From Serratia marcescens (GTDB lineage: Bacteria; Pseudomonadota; Gammaproteobacteria; Enterobacterales; Enterobacteriaceae): a stretch of DNA of 64,000 nt. Positions 35,165-47,404 of this stretch are shown here, in pieces. The notes under the pieces are model-generated. The model saw only the letters and a list, made by a program, of their open reading frames with translations, did not search any database and was not told the DNA's origin. The stretch lies in the NCBI RefSeq assembly GCF_006715005.1, contig NZ_VFMJ01000001.1, positions 4,588,001-4,652,000 on the forward strand, in the 5' to 3' direction. Position 1 is the first letter of the stretch, and every line of letters begins with the position of its first letter. A program made the translations under genes and the position numbers.

Positions 35165-35240
35165 GTCCCCATCGTCTAGAGGCCTAGGACACTGCCCTTT
35201 CACGGCTGTAACAGGGGTTCGAATCCCCTTGGGGACGCCA
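35165..35240 (+). tRNA. gltT-type tRNA-Glu: tRNA-Glu (anticodon TTC) in the 16S-23S spacer
   Basis: The 76-base gene starts GTCCCCATCGTCTAGAGG and ends GGGGACGCCA with the CCA encoded. The acceptor stem GTCCCC/GGGGAC is perfect. The anticodon loop CTTTCAC reads TTC and the T arm is GGGGTTCGAATCCCC. A single tRNA-Glu in the spacer is the rrnB/C/E/G-type arrangement; there is no tRNA-Ile/Ala pair here. Confidence 0.98.
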
Positions 35241-35326
35241 TTCCGATAATGAGTGAAAGACATTATCACCGGTCACGACAGACCGAAAAAATCTTAAAGA
35301 TGACTTGCGAGTCATGTTTAAGATAT

Positions 35327-35340
35327 TGCTCTTTAACAAT
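35327..35340 (+). promoter_or_regulatory. boxA element before 23S rRNA
   Basis: TGCTCTTTAACAAT is an exact rrn boxA in the spacer, 135 bases upstream of the 23S gene, serving as second loading site of the antitermination complex. Confidence 0.85.
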
Positions 35341-35474
35341 CTGGAACAAGCTGAAAATTGAAACATGACGGCTGAAATTTATCCCTCCGTAGAAGTACTG
35401 GGATAAAGAGTAACCTGTCATAGAGTCTCTCAAATGTTTGCAGCACGAACGATGGAAACATCTTCGGGTTGTGA

Positions 35475-38382
<2,908 letters not shown>

Positions 38383-38554
38383 ACAACACCGAAGGTGTTT
38401 TAGAGAGACAAAATCGTCTGGAACGATTTTGAACAACGCGGAGCGTTGGCCCCGAAGGGGTGAGTATCAGGATGATACGAATAATTTTCAGCGAAGTTCC
38501 GAGATTGGTTCTGATGGCGACACGGGAGTGGCGCGGTTGGAATGAAACAGAATT

Positions 38555-38674
38555 TGCCTGGCGGCAATAGCGCGGTGGTCCCACCTGACCCCATGCCGAA
38601 CTCAGAAGTGAAACGCCGTAGCGCCGATGGTAGTGTGGGGTCTCCCCATGCGAGAGTAGGACACTGCCAGGCAT
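38555..38674 (+). rRNA. rrf: 5S ribosomal RNA
   Basis: The 120-base gene starts TGCCTGGCGGCAATAGCGCGG and ends ACACTGCCAGGCAT; the two ends pair as the helix I stem. The internal CCCCATGCCGAACTCAGAAG block is conserved. It lies 172 bases after 23S with no tRNA after it. Confidence 0.98.
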
Positions 38675-38688
38675 CAAATAAAGCCGAA

Positions 38689-38716
38689 AGCCCTGAACTG
38701 ACGTTCAGGGCTTTTT
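38689..38716 (+). terminator. rRNA operon terminator
   Basis: AGCCCTGAAC-TGAC-GTTCAGGGCTTTTT forms a ten-pair stem followed by T residues, 15 bases after 5S. Confidence 0.92.
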
Positions 38717-38732
38717 GCTGTGCGTAAAACGC

Positions 38733-38757
38733 AAAAAAAGCGCAGCTAGGCTGCGCC
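38733..38757 (-). terminator. mobB terminator overlapping its stop codon
   Basis: On the minus strand GCGCAGC-CTA-GCTGCGC is followed by TTTTTTT. The mobB TAG stop codon sits in the loop and descending stem. It ends mobAB transcription toward the convergent rRNA operon terminator. Confidence 0.88.
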
Positions 38758-39264
38758 TTTCAACCACTCGACAATAAAATCGGCGATGCTTTCCGGTTGA
38801 TTGAGATCCAGCTGCTTAGTCGTGATGGATAGCGGCTGGTCGCTGGCTACCGCCACGACAAACTGATCCAACATGTCTTCCAACGGTCTGCCGATCTCGG
38901 CCCGATAAAGCAGGATCTTGCTGACCGGCTCATGTTTGAACCCTTCCACCAGAATCAAATCGACCTTATCGGTATCAAAACGCTCTGTCAGGTAGCGCAG
39001 GTCCAACGGTTGTTGTTCCGGCGTTTCGGTCATTAATGCCCAGCGGCGATCGCTGGCGACCAACGTTTGGTCGGCACCCGCTTTGCGCAGCTCATAGCTG
39101 TCTTTACCCGGCGTATCCACATCCATATCGTGGTGCGTATGCTTTATCAGGCCAACCCGCACCTGGCGCTGTTTCAGCATCGGGATCAGCTGCTTGAGCA
39201 GGGTGGTTTTTCCCGTTCCGCTATAGGCACCGATAGCCAGTAAAGGGGGCAATGAACGATTCAT
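38746..39264 (-). CDS. mobB: molybdopterin-guanine dinucleotide biosynthesis adaptor MobB
   Basis: MobB is a P-loop GTP-binding protein that assists MobA; it is not essential for cofactor synthesis in E. coli. The 172-residue protein has Walker A GAYSGTGKT at residues 12-20. The conserved VGLIKHTHHDMDVDTPGKDSYELRKAGA segment and the switch-like ILVEGFKHEPVSKI follow. Its start overlaps the end of mobA by four bases, so translation is coupled. It is the last gene before the convergent rRNA operon, the position it has at E. coli rrnA. Confidence 0.96.
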   Translation of the reverse strand: MNRSLPPLLAIGAYSGTGKTTLLKQLIPMLKQRQVRVGLIKHTHHDMDVDTPGKDSYELRKAGADQTLVASDRRWALMTETPEQQPLDLRYLTERFDTDKVDLILVEGFKHEPVSKILLYRAEIGRPLEDMLDQFVVAVASDQPLSITTKQLDLNQPESIADFIVEWLKGAA

Positions 39265-39851
39265 TTTTTTAGCTCTCGCGCTTGCTGCCAGTGTCGGCAG
39301 TCTTCCGGCGTATTCAGGTTATGAAATGCCGCTTGTTGCCCGCTGAACACCACGCGTTGTGCGTTAATCTGATGCAGGAACAGCATCAGCTTGCGTTCAC
39401 CTCGCGCCAGATAGTCAGCCAGCTGCGGCGCTATTTGGGTATGCAATAACGCCAGCGTAGGGTGATCTCGTTCACCATCGCTGGCAAAGGCCGCCTGCGC
39501 CGCGCCTTTTTGTCGCCAGAGTTGTGCGACTAAGTCGGCGGGAAAGTCGGGGACATCACAAGGGACGAAGACCACCCACTCGCTGCGAACCTGTTTGAGC
39601 CCGGCGAGCATCCCGGCCAACGGCCCGGCGAAATCGGGCGTCAGATCGCCAATCACCGGCAAACCGCTTGCCTGGTAACGTGCCTGATTGCGATTGGCGC
39701 TGATGGCGACGGAAGCCACCTGCGGCCGTAACCGGGCCAGAACATGCTGATAGAGTGCGATACCGCCAATCGACACCAGGCCTTTGTCCTCACCGCCCAT
39801 ACGCGTGGCTCGTCCGCCGGCCAAAATTACGCCGCTGATTTCTTTATGCAT
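39261..39851 (-). CDS. mobA: molybdenum cofactor guanylyltransferase MobA
   Basis: MobA attaches GMP to molybdopterin, making the MGD cofactor of DMSO-reductase-family enzymes such as nitrate reductase and formate dehydrogenase. The start at 39849-39851 (MHKEISGVILAGGRATRMGGEDKGL) matches the family; the frame continues 26 codons upstream without similarity. The nucleotidyltransferase signature LAGGRATRMGGEDKG spans about residues 10-24. CDVPDFPADLV holds the metal-binding aspartate. The 196-residue length is normal (E. coli 194). Confidence 0.96.
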   Translation of the reverse strand: MHKEISGVILAGGRATRMGGEDKGLVSIGGIALYQHVLARLRPQVASVAISANRNQARYQASGLPVIGDLTPDFAGPLAGMLAGLKQVRSEWVVFVPCDVPDFPADLVAQLWRQKGAAQAAFASDGERDHPTLALLHTQIAPQLADYLARGERKLMLFLHQINAQRVVFSGQQAAFHNLNTPEDCRHWQQARELKK

Positions 39852-39912
39852 CTCGTTTATCCCGCCTTGTCGATGCGCTGATTGTAGCGCTAAAGCCGGC
39901 GTGACATCAGGA

Positions 39913-39927
39913 TTTACCTTTATTGAC
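39913..39927 (-). promoter_or_regulatory. candidate CpxR box between mobA and yihD
   Basis: On the minus strand GTCAA-N5-GTAAA differs by one base from the CpxR consensus GTAAA-N5-GTAAA. It lies in the 148-base divergent gap ahead of yihD-srkA-dsbA. The srkA (yihE)-dsbA unit is a classical Cpx target in E. coli. A one-mismatch site can occur by chance, so this is a candidate only. Confidence 0.4.
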
Positions 39928-39999
39928 AAGCCGGTTCTTTCACTGCGTGGGTAAGCCTGTTACTTTGTGAGTTTATTCATGCTATTGGACGATATTGAG

Positions 40000-40269
40000 A
40001 TGAAAACGCATCGCGTAAATGAGTTGATCGAGCTGTTGCACCCGGCCTGGCAGGAAGATCCCGATCTCAATTTGATGCAGTTTTTGCAAAAGCTGGCCAA
40101 GGAAGCGGGCTTCCAGGGCGAGTTGTCTGAATTGAGCGATGATATTCTTATTTACCACCTGAAAATGCGCGGTAGCGCCGGCACGGATCAGATCCCGGGC
40201 CTGAAGAAAGATTACGAAGAAGATTTTAAAACGGCGCTGTTGCGCGCTCGCGGCGTTATCAAGGACTGA
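40000..40269 (+). CDS. yihD: DUF1040 family protein YihD
   Basis: YihD is a small conserved enterobacterial protein of unknown function. The ATG at 40000 ([18 protein letters not shown]) yields 89 residues, equal to E. coli; an ATG seven codons upstream is possible but unconserved. The sequence is acidic and helical, with the well-conserved C-terminal block [23 protein letters not shown]. It lies immediately upstream of srkA, with 98 bases between, in the same order as E. coli. Confidence 0.93.
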   Translation: MKTHRVNELIELLHPAWQEDPDLNLMQFLQKLAKEAGFQGELSELSDDILIYHLKMRGSAGTDQIPGLKKDYEEDFKTALLRARGVIKD

Positions 40270-40367
40270 TCCTCGTGCGGTGCGAGAAAGCATAGCGCGT
40301 GAAATGCGCCATTAATGCTACTATTTCTCATTCCCGGCACCATGCTGTCAGCGATCAAACGAACGTT

Positions 40368-41354
40368 ATGAATAACTCTGCTTTTAATTTCGACACTCTG
40401 TCGCCCGATTTGATTATGGACGCGCTAGAAGGGGTTGGCCTGCGCGTCGACTCCGGTCTGACGGCGCTGAACAGCTACGAGAATCGCGTCTATCAGTTCA
40501 TGGACGAAGATCGCCGGCGCTACGTGGTGAAGTTTTACCGCCCGGAGCGCTGGAGCGCTGCGCAGATTGGTGAGGAGCATCAGTTCGCTCTGGATCTGGC
40601 TAAGGCGGAGATCCCGGCGGTAGCGCCGCTGGCGTTGCAAGGTGCTACGCTACATACGCACGGCGGTTTCTTCTTTACCCTGTTCCCCAGCGTGGGGGGA
40701 CGGCAGTATGAGATAGACAACCTGGATCAGTTGGAATGGGTGGGCCGTTTCCTGGGGCGCATCCATCAGGTCGGTGGTGAGCATTTGTTCGCCGAGCGGC
40801 CGACGATGGGGGTTGAAGAGTATCTCACCGCCCCGCGTCAGGTGTTGGCCGGTTGTGAGCTGTTGCCGGCAGCGCAGCGTGATGCGTTCCTGCTGGCGAC
40901 GGATAAGCTGATCGCGGCGATCAAGCCGCATTGGCATCTGAACTGGCAGCCGCGCCGTTTGCACGGCGATTGCCATCCGGGCAATATTCTGTGGCGCGAC
41001 GGCCCGCTGTTCGTCGATCTTGATGACGCGCGCAACGGCCCGGCGGTGCAAGACTTGTGGATGCTGCTGCACGGCGAGCGGCGCGATCAACTGATACAGC
41101 TGGACGTCTTGCTGGAAGCGTACGGCGAATTTGCCGAGTTCGACCAGCGCGAGCTGGCGTTGATCGAGCCGCTGCGGGCGATGCGCATGGTGTATTACCT
41201 GGCCTGGGTCGCCCGCCGTTGGCAGGATCCGGCCTTCCCTAAGAGTTTTCAGTGGATGGCGGAGTCTGATTTCTGGTTATCTCAGACTGCGGCCTTCACC
41301 GAACAGGTTAAGCTGTTGCAGGAGCCTCCTCTGCAGCTGACGCCAATGTATTGA
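40368..41354 (+). CDS. srkA: stress response Ser/Thr kinase SrkA (YihE/RdoA)
   Basis: SrkA is a choline/aminoglycoside-kinase-fold protein kinase that counteracts stress-induced cell death in E. coli and belongs to the Cpx regulon. The ATG at 40368 (MNNSAFNFDTLSPDLIMDAL) gives 328 residues, identical in length to E. coli; the frame's longer upstream part is not conserved. The catalytic loop is LHGDCHPGNILW with Asp201 and Asn206. The metal-binding motif VDLDDARNGPAVQDLW has Asp217. It ends LQEPPLQLTPMY like E. coli. dsbA follows after 29 bases. Confidence 0.97.
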   Translation: MNNSAFNFDTLSPDLIMDALEGVGLRVDSGLTALNSYENRVYQFMDEDRRRYVVKFYRPERWSAAQIGEEHQFALDLAKAEIPAVAPLALQGATLHTHGGFFFTLFPSVGGRQYEIDNLDQLEWVGRFLGRIHQVGGEHLFAERPTMGVEEYLTAPRQVLAGCELLPAAQRDAFLLATDKLIAAIKPHWHLNWQPRRLHGDCHPGNILWRDGPLFVDLDDARNGPAVQDLWMLLHGERRDQLIQLDVLLEAYGEFAEFDQRELALIEPLRAMRMVYYLAWVARRWQDPAFPKSFQWMAESDFWLSQTAAFTEQVKLLQEPPLQLTPMY

Positions 41355-41383
41355 AGCTTTAACACAATGGAGAGTTTAGTCTT

Positions 41384-42007
41384 ATGAAAAAAATATGGTT
41401 GGCGCTCGTTGGCATGGTGATGGCATTCAGTGCCTCGGCGGCACAGTTTAGCGATGGCGCTCAGTACGTGACTCTGGACAAGCCGGTGACCGGCGAGCCG
41501 CAGGTATTGGAGTTCTTCTCCTTCTACTGCCCGCACTGCTACCAGTTCGAGCAGGTCTATCACGTGTCCGAAAACGTGAAAAAGGCGCTGCCTGCCGGCA
41601 CCAAAATGACCAAGTACCACGTGGAGTTCCTGGGGCCGCTGGGCAAACAGCTGACTCAGGCGTGGGCGGTGGCGATGGCGCTGGGCGTGGAAGACAAGGT
41701 GAGCCCGCTGATGTTTGAAGCGGTGCAGAAAACCCAGACCGTGCAAACGCCGGACGATATCCGTAACGTCTTCGTGAAAGCGGGCGTGACCGCCGCAGAT
41801 TATGATGCGGCCTGGAACAGCTTCGTGGTGAAATCTCTGGTGGTTCAACAGGAGAAAGCCGCAGAGGATCTGCAGCTGCGCGGTGTGCCGGCGGTATTTG
41901 TGAACGGCAAATACATGGTTAAAAACGATGGCCTGGACACCAGCTCGATGGACGCTTACGTGAAGCAGTTCGCCGATGTGGTTAAATTCCTCAGCCAGCA
42001 GAAATAA
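41384..42007 (+). CDS. dsbA: thiol:disulfide interchange protein DsbA
   Basis: DsbA introduces disulfide bonds into periplasmic proteins and is re-oxidised by DsbB. The 207-residue precursor has a signal peptide [19 protein letters not shown] (cleavage after residue 19). The thioredoxin-fold active site CPHC is at residues 49-52 of the precursor, and the cis-proline segment [10 protein letters not shown] is near residue 168. Length is that of the family. It shares the srkA transcript or has its own promoter within srkA, and a strong terminator follows. Confidence 0.98.
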   Translation: MKKIWLALVGMVMAFSASAAQFSDGAQYVTLDKPVTGEPQVLEFFSFYCPHCYQFEQVYHVSENVKKALPAGTKMTKYHVEFLGPLGKQLTQAWAVAMALGVEDKVSPLMFEAVQKTQTVQTPDDIRNVFVKAGVTAADYDAAWNSFVVKSLVVQQEKAAEDLQLRGVPAVFVNGKYMVKNDGLDTSSMDAYVKQFADVVKFLSQQK

Positions 42008-42020
42008 GCCAGATTCAGCA

Positions 42021-42050
42021 TGAAAAACGCCGGCATTGCCGGCGTTTTTT
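42021..42050. terminator. bidirectional terminator between dsbA and yihG
   Basis: AAAAACGCCGGC-ATT-GCCGGCGTTTTTTT is a perfect hairpin with an A run before and a T run after, so it can end transcription of both convergent genes. The yihG stop codon lies at its right edge. Confidence 0.92.
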
Positions 42051-42946
42051 TATCCATATTGCCGTTTCAATTTATCCAGCAACCGGTCTTTTTCCTGCCA
42101 CAGCGTATTCAGCCATAGCTGGAAGCGCCGCTTGAACTGCTTGTCGTTGAAGTAGTCCCCGTGCAGGGTTTCATCGATCGGCAACGTCTCAATTCTTACC
42201 ACGATACGCGTCAGACGACCGCACAGCATGTCCAGAAAAGGCCGTTGGTTATTTTCCGGATAGAGCAGGGTGACGTTCAACACTTTGTCGAACTGATTGC
42301 CCAGCGCGCTAAGGGTAAACGCGATGCCGGCGGCTTTGGGCGCCAGCAAATTGCGGTAGGGTGAATTGCTTTTAATTTTCTTGGCTTCGGTGAAGCGTGA
42401 ACCTTCGACGAAATTGACGATGGTGGTTGGGCGCTGGCGGAATTTTTCGCAGGAACGGCGCGTCGTTTCGATATCCTTGCCGCGTTTCTCAGGGTGCTTG
42501 AGCAAATAGGCACGGGAGTAACGTTTCATGAATGGCATATCCAGCGCCCAGCAGGCCAGGCCGACAAAAGGTACCCAGGCGAGCTGTTGCTTGAGGAAAT
42601 ACTTATTCATTGGAATATGATTTCTGAACAGCACGCACAACACGACAATGTCTGACCAACTTTCGTGGTTGCTGATCAGCAGATACCAGTTTTTACGATC
42701 CAGCCCTTCCAGCCCTTCAATATCCCAACGCAATTGCCCGTTAATGCGCAATAACAGCGCTAGCCCCTGACACCAACACCACATCATGAAATCGGCGAAA
42801 GCCGAGATATATCGCCAAACGGCGGGAATAGGCACCAGGAGTTTCACGATGCCGGCCAGCGTGATGGGGATGGAACACAATACCGTCACCAGAATGGTGA
42901 GTATGACGGAAATGATAAAGATAACAGGCGTTAACAATCTTGGCAT
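42050..42946 (-). CDS. yihG: 1-acyl-sn-glycerol-3-phosphate acyltransferase YihG
   Basis: YihG is an inner-membrane lysophosphatidic acid acyltransferase with minor contribution to phospholipid acyl composition in E. coli. The start at 42944-42946 ([20 protein letters not shown]) is the first ATG; the frame reaches a TTG at 42988 that would add 14 residues. Two N-terminal hydrophobic segments precede the acyltransferase motif [11 protein letters not shown] (HX4D) near residue 95. The [10 protein letters not shown] motif follows. Length 298-312 fits the family (E. coli 310). It is transcribed against polA and converges with dsbA. Confidence 0.93.
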   Translation of the reverse strand: MPRLLTPVIFIISVILTILVTVLCSIPITLAGIVKLLVPIPAVWRYISAFADFMMWCWCQGLALLLRINGQLRWDIEGLEGLDRKNWYLLISNHESWSDIVVLCVLFRNHIPMNKYFLKQQLAWVPFVGLACWALDMPFMKRYSRAYLLKHPEKRGKDIETTRRSCEKFRQRPTTIVNFVEGSRFTEAKKIKSNSPYRNLLAPKAAGIAFTLSALGNQFDKVLNVTLLYPENNQRPFLDMLCGRLTRIVVRIETLPIDETLHGDYFNDKQFKRRFQLWLNTLWQEKDRLLDKLKRQYG

Positions 42947-43443
42947 GGTTATGGGCTGACGGTTGTTGGGAACATCGTTGCATGCCAAAGCGCATGAACA
43001 AAAGTCTATTTTAACAGAGATCGTCGGGGTAAAGCGCCGCTAAAAATCACTGTTTTTCGTCTCATCGGATAACCATTTGCTGAGTTTTCGTGCAACTTTC
43101 TCAGCTTGTGCTAGGGTAATTGAGGCGCCGAATTTGATTAATAGTGCGATTAAAATCCGGCGAAAGTTATATCCACAAATTCAATAAAAGCCAGTAATAA
43201 AGCGTCGCCGGAATTCGTTCTTTTAACGCGGTGATTTAAATAGGAATTTTATTCGCCGTTATAACGATAATCGTAGCGTTATAATTCGGTCTCTTTTCTA
43301 TGCACAAAGTTATCCACAGGTAAGATCTTGCGGATCCTCGCGCACCATCACATCATTTTCGTCCGCAATGCACGCTAAGGTTCGTCTCCGACGGCCAGCT
43401 ATGGCATGCTTACCCCTATGTCCGATCACGATAAAGAAACGCT
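42947..43443. other. yihG/polA divergent intergenic region
   Basis: About 500 bases without a protein gene. The polA half carries a TATAAT at 43280-43285, a perfect DnaA box at 43310-43318, and a CGTTATAACG palindrome at 43257-43266, which would sit where a -35 box is expected. The yihG half shows nothing I can identify. No small RNA with a terminator is visible. Confidence 0.6.
43310..43318 (+). promoter_or_regulatory. DnaA box in the polA leader
   Basis: TTATCCACA is an exact consensus DnaA box, about 25 bases downstream of the TATAAT at 43280-43285 and 126 bases before the polA start. polA has been reported to respond to DnaA in E. coli. The regulatory role here is inferred from the box position only. 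Confidence 0.7.
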
Positions 43444-46242
43444 ATGGCCCAGATTGCAGAAAACCCACTAATCCTGGTTGACGGTTCCTCCTACCTCTAC
43501 CGCGCTTATCACGCCTTCCCGCCGCTGACCAACTCGGCGGGCGAGCCAACCGGCGCGATGTATGGCGTGCTGAATATGCTGCGCAGCCTGCTGCTGCAGT
43601 ATCAACCGAGCCACGTTGCCGTGGTGTTTGATGCCAAAGGGAAGACGTTCCGCGATGAGCTGTTCGCCGAATACAAGTCACACCGGCCGCCGATGCCGGA
43701 CGATCTGCGTGCGCAGATCGAGCCGTTGCACAGCATGGTCAAGGCGATGGGCCTGCCGCTGCTGGTGACGCCTGGCGTTGAGGCGGACGACGTCATCGGT
43801 ACGCTGGCGCTGGAGGCCGAAAAGGCCGGCCACGCGGTGCTGATCAGCACCGGCGACAAAGATATGGCGCAGCTGGTGACACCGAACGTCACCCTGATCA
43901 ACACCATGAACAACACGATCCTCGGCCCGCAGGAAGTGTGCGACAAGTACGGTATTCCGCCGGAACTGATCATCGACTTCCTGGCGTTGATGGGCGATTC
44001 ATCGGACAACATTCCCGGCGTGCCGGGCGTGGGCGAGAAAACCGCCCAGGCGTTGCTGCAGGGCATCGGCGGTTTGGATGCCTTGTACGGCAATCTGGAA
44101 AGCATCGCCACGCTGAGCTTCCGCGGTGCCAAAACCATGGCGGCCAAGCTGGAGCAGAATAAAGAGGTCGCGTATCTCTCCTATAAGCTGGCGACGATCA
44201 AAACCGACGTCGAGCTGGATCTGACCTGCGCTGAGCTGACGGTGTCCGAGCCGGATGTCGATACGTTGCAACAGCTGTTCAAACAGTACGAGTTCAAACG
44301 CTGGCTGGCGGACGTGGAAGCCGGCATATGGCTGGAAAACAAGAAAGGCGCGGGTGCGAAAGCTGCCGGCGCCGCCAAACCGGCCGTCGCTGAACAAGCG
44401 CCGAAGGCGCTGGCGGAGGCCAAGCTGTCCCAGGACGGTTATGTCACTATCCTGGATGAAGCGGCCTTCACCGACTGGCTGGCGCGGCTGAAAAAGGCCG
44501 ACGTATTTGCCTTCGATACCGAAACCGATGGCCTGGATACCCTGACCGCCAACCTGATCGGCCTGTCCTTTGCGATCGCGCCGGGCGAAGCGGCTTATTT
44601 GCCGGTGGCACACGATTATCTGGATGCACCGCCACAGCTGGATCGCACCTACGTGCTGGAAGCGCTCAAGCCGCTGCTGGAGGACGAGAAGGCGCTCAAG
44701 GTCGGGCAAAACCTGAAGTTCGACATGAGCCTGCTGGCGCGCTACGGCATCGAGATGCGCGGCATCGCCTATGACACCATGTTGGAGTCCTATGTGCTGG
44801 ACAGCGTCGGTGGCCGTCATGATATGGACAGCCTGGCCGATCGTTATCTGGGCCACAAAACCATCACCTTCGAAGAGATCGCCGGCAAGGGTAAAAACCA
44901 GCTGACGTTCAACCAGATCGCGCTGGAGCAGGCGGCGCCTTACGCCGCCGAAGACGCGGATGTCACGCTGCAGCTGCACCTGGCGATGTGGCCGCAGCTG
45001 AAACAGAGCGCAGAGCTGCTGACGGTGTTCAACGAGATTGAAATGCCGCTGCTGCCGGTGCTCTCGCATATCGAGCGTACCGGGGTGCTGATCGATCCGG
45101 CCATTTTGTCGGCCCACTCTCAGGAGCTGGCCAAGCGTTTAGCGGAACTGGAGGTGCAGGCCCATGAGCTGGCGGAAGAGCCGTTCAACCTGGCGTCGAC
45201 CAAGCAGCTGCAGGCTATCTTGTACGAAAAACAAAAGCTGCCGGTGCTGAAGAAAACCCCGGGCGGGGCGCCGTCCACTAACGAAGAGGTGCTGGCCGAG
45301 CTGGCGCTCGACTACCCGCTGCCGAAGGTGATCCTGGAATACCGCGGCCTGGCGAAGCTGAAGACCACCTATACCGACAAGTTGCCGCTGATGATCAATC
45401 CGGTCAGCGGCCGGGTGCATACTTCGTACCATCAGGCGGTGACTGCGACCGGTCGTCTCTCCTCGAGCGATCCGAACCTGCAGAACATCCCGGTGCGCAA
45501 CGAAGAAGGGCGGCGCATCCGCCAGGCTTTTATCGCACCGGAAGGTTACCGCATCGTCGCGGCCGACTACTCGCAGATCGAGCTGCGCATCATGGCGCAT
45601 CTGTCACAGGATGAAGGGCTGCTGAAGGCCTTCGCCGAAGGGAAAGACATTCACCGCGCCACGGCGTCGGAAGTCTTCGGCGTGCCGTTGGATAAAGTGA
45701 CCGGCGAACAGCGCCGCAGCGCCAAGGCGATTAACTTCGGTCTGATTTACGGCATGAGCGCCTTTGGCCTGGCCCGTCAGCTGGGGATCCCGCGTGGGGA
45801 AGCCCAGCGCTATATGGATCTGTACTTCGAGCGTTACCCGGGCGTGCTGGACTACATGGAGCGTACCCGCCAGCAGGCTTCCGAACAGGGCTATGTCAGC
45901 ACGCTGGATGGGCGCCGCCTGTACCTGCCGGACGTCCGCTCCAGCAACGCCATGCGCCGTAAGGCGGCCGAGCGTGCCGCCATCAACGCCCCGATGCAGG
46001 GCACGGCGGCCGATATTATCAAGCGTGCGATGATCGAGGTCGACGCCTGGTTGCAAGGGCAGGAGACGCCGTTGGTGCGCGCGATCATGCAGGTGCACGA
46101 TGAATTGGTGTTTGAGGTGCATGAGTCGGTGATCGAAGAAGCCAGCCAACGTATCCGGCAATTGATGGAGGGCAGCATGACGCTGGCGGTGCCGCTGAAG
46201 GTCGATGTGGGTGTCGGCATGAACTGGGATGAGGCGCATTGA
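43444..46242 (+). CDS. polA: DNA polymerase I
   Basis: PolA removes RNA primers and fills gaps in lagging-strand synthesis and excision repair. The 932-residue protein has three domains. The first is the 5'-3' exonuclease (to about residue 320, starting [25 protein letters not shown]). The second is the 3'-5' exonuclease, with [11 protein letters not shown] near residue 359. The third is the polymerase, with motif [14 protein letters not shown], motif [15 protein letters not shown] and motif C VHDE (His885-Glu887). A short Ala/Lys-rich linker near residues 300-325 is slightly longer than in E. coli (928 residues). It is monocistronic and followed by spf. Confidence 0.99.
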   Translation: MAQIAENPLILVDGSSYLYRAYHAFPPLTNSAGEPTGAMYGVLNMLRSLLLQYQPSHVAVVFDAKGKTFRDELFAEYKSHRPPMPDDLRAQIEPLHSMVKAMGLPLLVTPGVEADDVIGTLALEAEKAGHAVLISTGDKDMAQLVTPNVTLINTMNNTILGPQEVCDKYGIPPELIIDFLALMGDSSDNIPGVPGVGEKTAQALLQGIGGLDALYGNLESIATLSFRGAKTMAAKLEQNKEVAYLSYKLATIKTDVELDLTCAELTVSEPDVDTLQQLFKQYEFKRWLADVEAGIWLENKKGAGAKAAGAAKPAVAEQAPKALAEAKLSQDGYVTILDEAAFTDWLARLKKADVFAFDTETDGLDTLTANLIGLSFAIAPGEAAYLPVAHDYLDAPPQLDRTYVLEALKPLLEDEKALKVGQNLKFDMSLLARYGIEMRGIAYDTMLESYVLDSVGGRHDMDSLADRYLGHKTITFEEIAGKGKNQLTFNQIALEQAAPYAAEDADVTLQLHLAMWPQLKQSAELLTVFNEIEMPLLPVLSHIERTGVLIDPAILSAHSQELAKRLAELEVQAHELAEEPFNLASTKQLQAILYEKQKLPVLKKTPGGAPSTNEEVLAELALDYPLPKVILEYRGLAKLKTTYTDKLPLMINPVSGRVHTSYHQAVTATGRLSSSDPNLQNIPVRNEEGRRIRQAFIAPEGYRIVAADYSQIELRIMAHLSQDEGLLKAFAEGKDIHRATASEVFGVPLDKVTGEQRRSAKAINFGLIYGMSAFGLARQLGIPRGEAQRYMDLYFERYPGVLDYMERTRQQASEQGYVSTLDGRRLYLPDVRSSNAMRRKAAERAAINAPMQGTAADIIKRAMIEVDAWLQGQETPLVRAIMQVHDELVFEVHESVIEEASQRIRQLMEGSMTLAVPLKVDVGVGMNWDEAH

Positions 46243-46415
46243 TCGCCTCTTTATCGCCGGATGCGCTAACTGGCGAGAACCTAAGCACTTTTCGTAATTA
46301 AGCTACAAGATGCGGCGATAGTTTCCCCAACTTCGCCGTTCTTGCGCCGCAAATTGTGTAAGTAAACTACAAAAAATTCTTTTGCCCTGCGAAAAAATGA
46401 TGTAGAGTTACAGGC

Positions 46416-46524
46416 GTAGGGTACAGAGGTAAGATGTTCTATCTTTCAGACCTTTTACTTCACGTAATCGGATTTGGCTGAATATTTAGCCGCCCCAGTC
46501 AGTATTGACTGGGGCGTTTTTTAT
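46416..46524 (+). ncRNA. spf: Spot 42 small RNA
   Basis: The 109-base sequence starts GTAGGGTACAGAGGTAAG and ends in the terminator GCCCCAGTCAGT-ATT-GACTGGGGCGTTTTTTATT. It is nearly identical to E. coli Spot 42, an Hfq-dependent RNA repressing galK and many secondary carbon genes, made when CRP-cAMP is low. The unpaired regions (TTACTTCACGTAATCGG and GATGTTCTATCTTTC) are conserved. A weak TAGAGT -10 box lies at 46403-46408. The TTGTGTAAGTAAACTACAA stretch upstream may be the CRP site. It lies in the polA-engB gap, as in E. coli. Confidence 0.97.
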
Positions 46525-46712
46525 TGTAAAAACAGCAGCAAACCATACGTTTTTCCTCTCGCTCCGCGCCACTTCCCGTTCCCACTTCCTCTCCCTCAAC
46601 GCCGTAATCCGGCGAGATAAGCCCCGCCTTGGCGATAAGTTTTTATGATGGCTTTATTTCAAAACTGTAATTAGATAACAAAAAATCCCGCCTTTGGCTG
46701 AACTGCGGGCAT

Positions 46713-46741
46713 AAAAAAGCCGATGCGGTGAGGCATCGGCT
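46713..46741 (-). terminator. engB terminator
   Basis: On the minus strand AGCCGATGCC-TCA-style loop-GGCATCGGCT pairs imperfectly around CTCACC and ends in TTTTTT, just after the engB stop. A second hairpin of CCCGC/GCGGG with a following T run lies at about 46679-46710 and may act as a back-up. Confidence 0.85.
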
Positions 46742-46759
46742 CCGGCGTTCAGCCTGGGC

Positions 46760-47404
46760 TTATTCGCCGGTTTCGTCTTCCGGCAGCACTTCCGGTGGGA
46801 TCTCGTTAAACCAGGTATCCAGCTTCTGGCGCAGCTTGTCGACGCCGATCTTCTTCAGCGACGAGAAGGCTTCAACCTGGATATCCCCCATAAACGGCAG
46901 CACCGCTTCACGCACCATATTGAGCTGCGCCTTGCGTGCGCCGGAGGCCAGCTTGTCGGCCTTGGTCAGCAATAACAGGACCGGCGTGCCGACGTCGACT
47001 GCCCACTGGATCATCTGCTGGTCGAGATCTTTCAGCGGATGGCGGATATCCATCAGCACCACCAGGCCTTTCAGGCTGTTGCGCATCTGCAGGTATTCGC
47101 CCAGCGCGCGCTGCCATTTGCGCTTCATCTCTTCCGGCACTTCGGCGTAGCCGTAACCCGGCAGGTCGACCAGGCGGATGCCGTCTTCCACTTCGAACAG
47201 GTTGATCAGCTGGGTGCGCCCCGGTGTCTTACTGGTGCGCGCCAGGCTTTTTTGGTTGGTCAGGGTGTTCAGCGCGCTGGATTTCCCGGCGTTGGAACGG
47301 CCGGCAAAGGCGACTTCAATTCCTGCATCCCCCGGCAGATGGCGAATATCGGGTGCGCTGGTGACGAAATGGGTCACATGATAGTTGTAATTCTTGCTGG
47401 TCAA
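46760..47404 (-). CDS. engB: ribosome biogenesis GTPase EngB (YihA/YsxC)
   Basis: EngB is an essential GTPase needed for 50S assembly and normal septation. The 214-residue protein has the G1 motif GRSNAGKS at residues 35-42, the [11 protein letters not shown] switch I/G2 region, G3 DLPGYG, and G4 TKADKL. It aligns with E. coli YihA nearly throughout, with four extra residues near the N-terminus. It is read from the strand opposite spf and the CsrC-type RNA and ends in a tandem terminator. Confidence 0.97.
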   Translation of the reverse strand: MTSKNYNYHVTHFVTSAPDIRHLPGDAGIEVAFAGRSNAGKSSALNTLTNQKSLARTSKTPGRTQLINLFEVEDGIRLVDLPGYGYAEVPEEMKRKWQRALGEYLQMRNSLKGLVVLMDIRHPLKDLDQQMIQWAVDVGTPVLLLLTKADKLASGARKAQLNMVREAVLPFMGDIQVEAFSSLKKIGVDKLRQKLDTWFNEIPPEVLPEDETGE

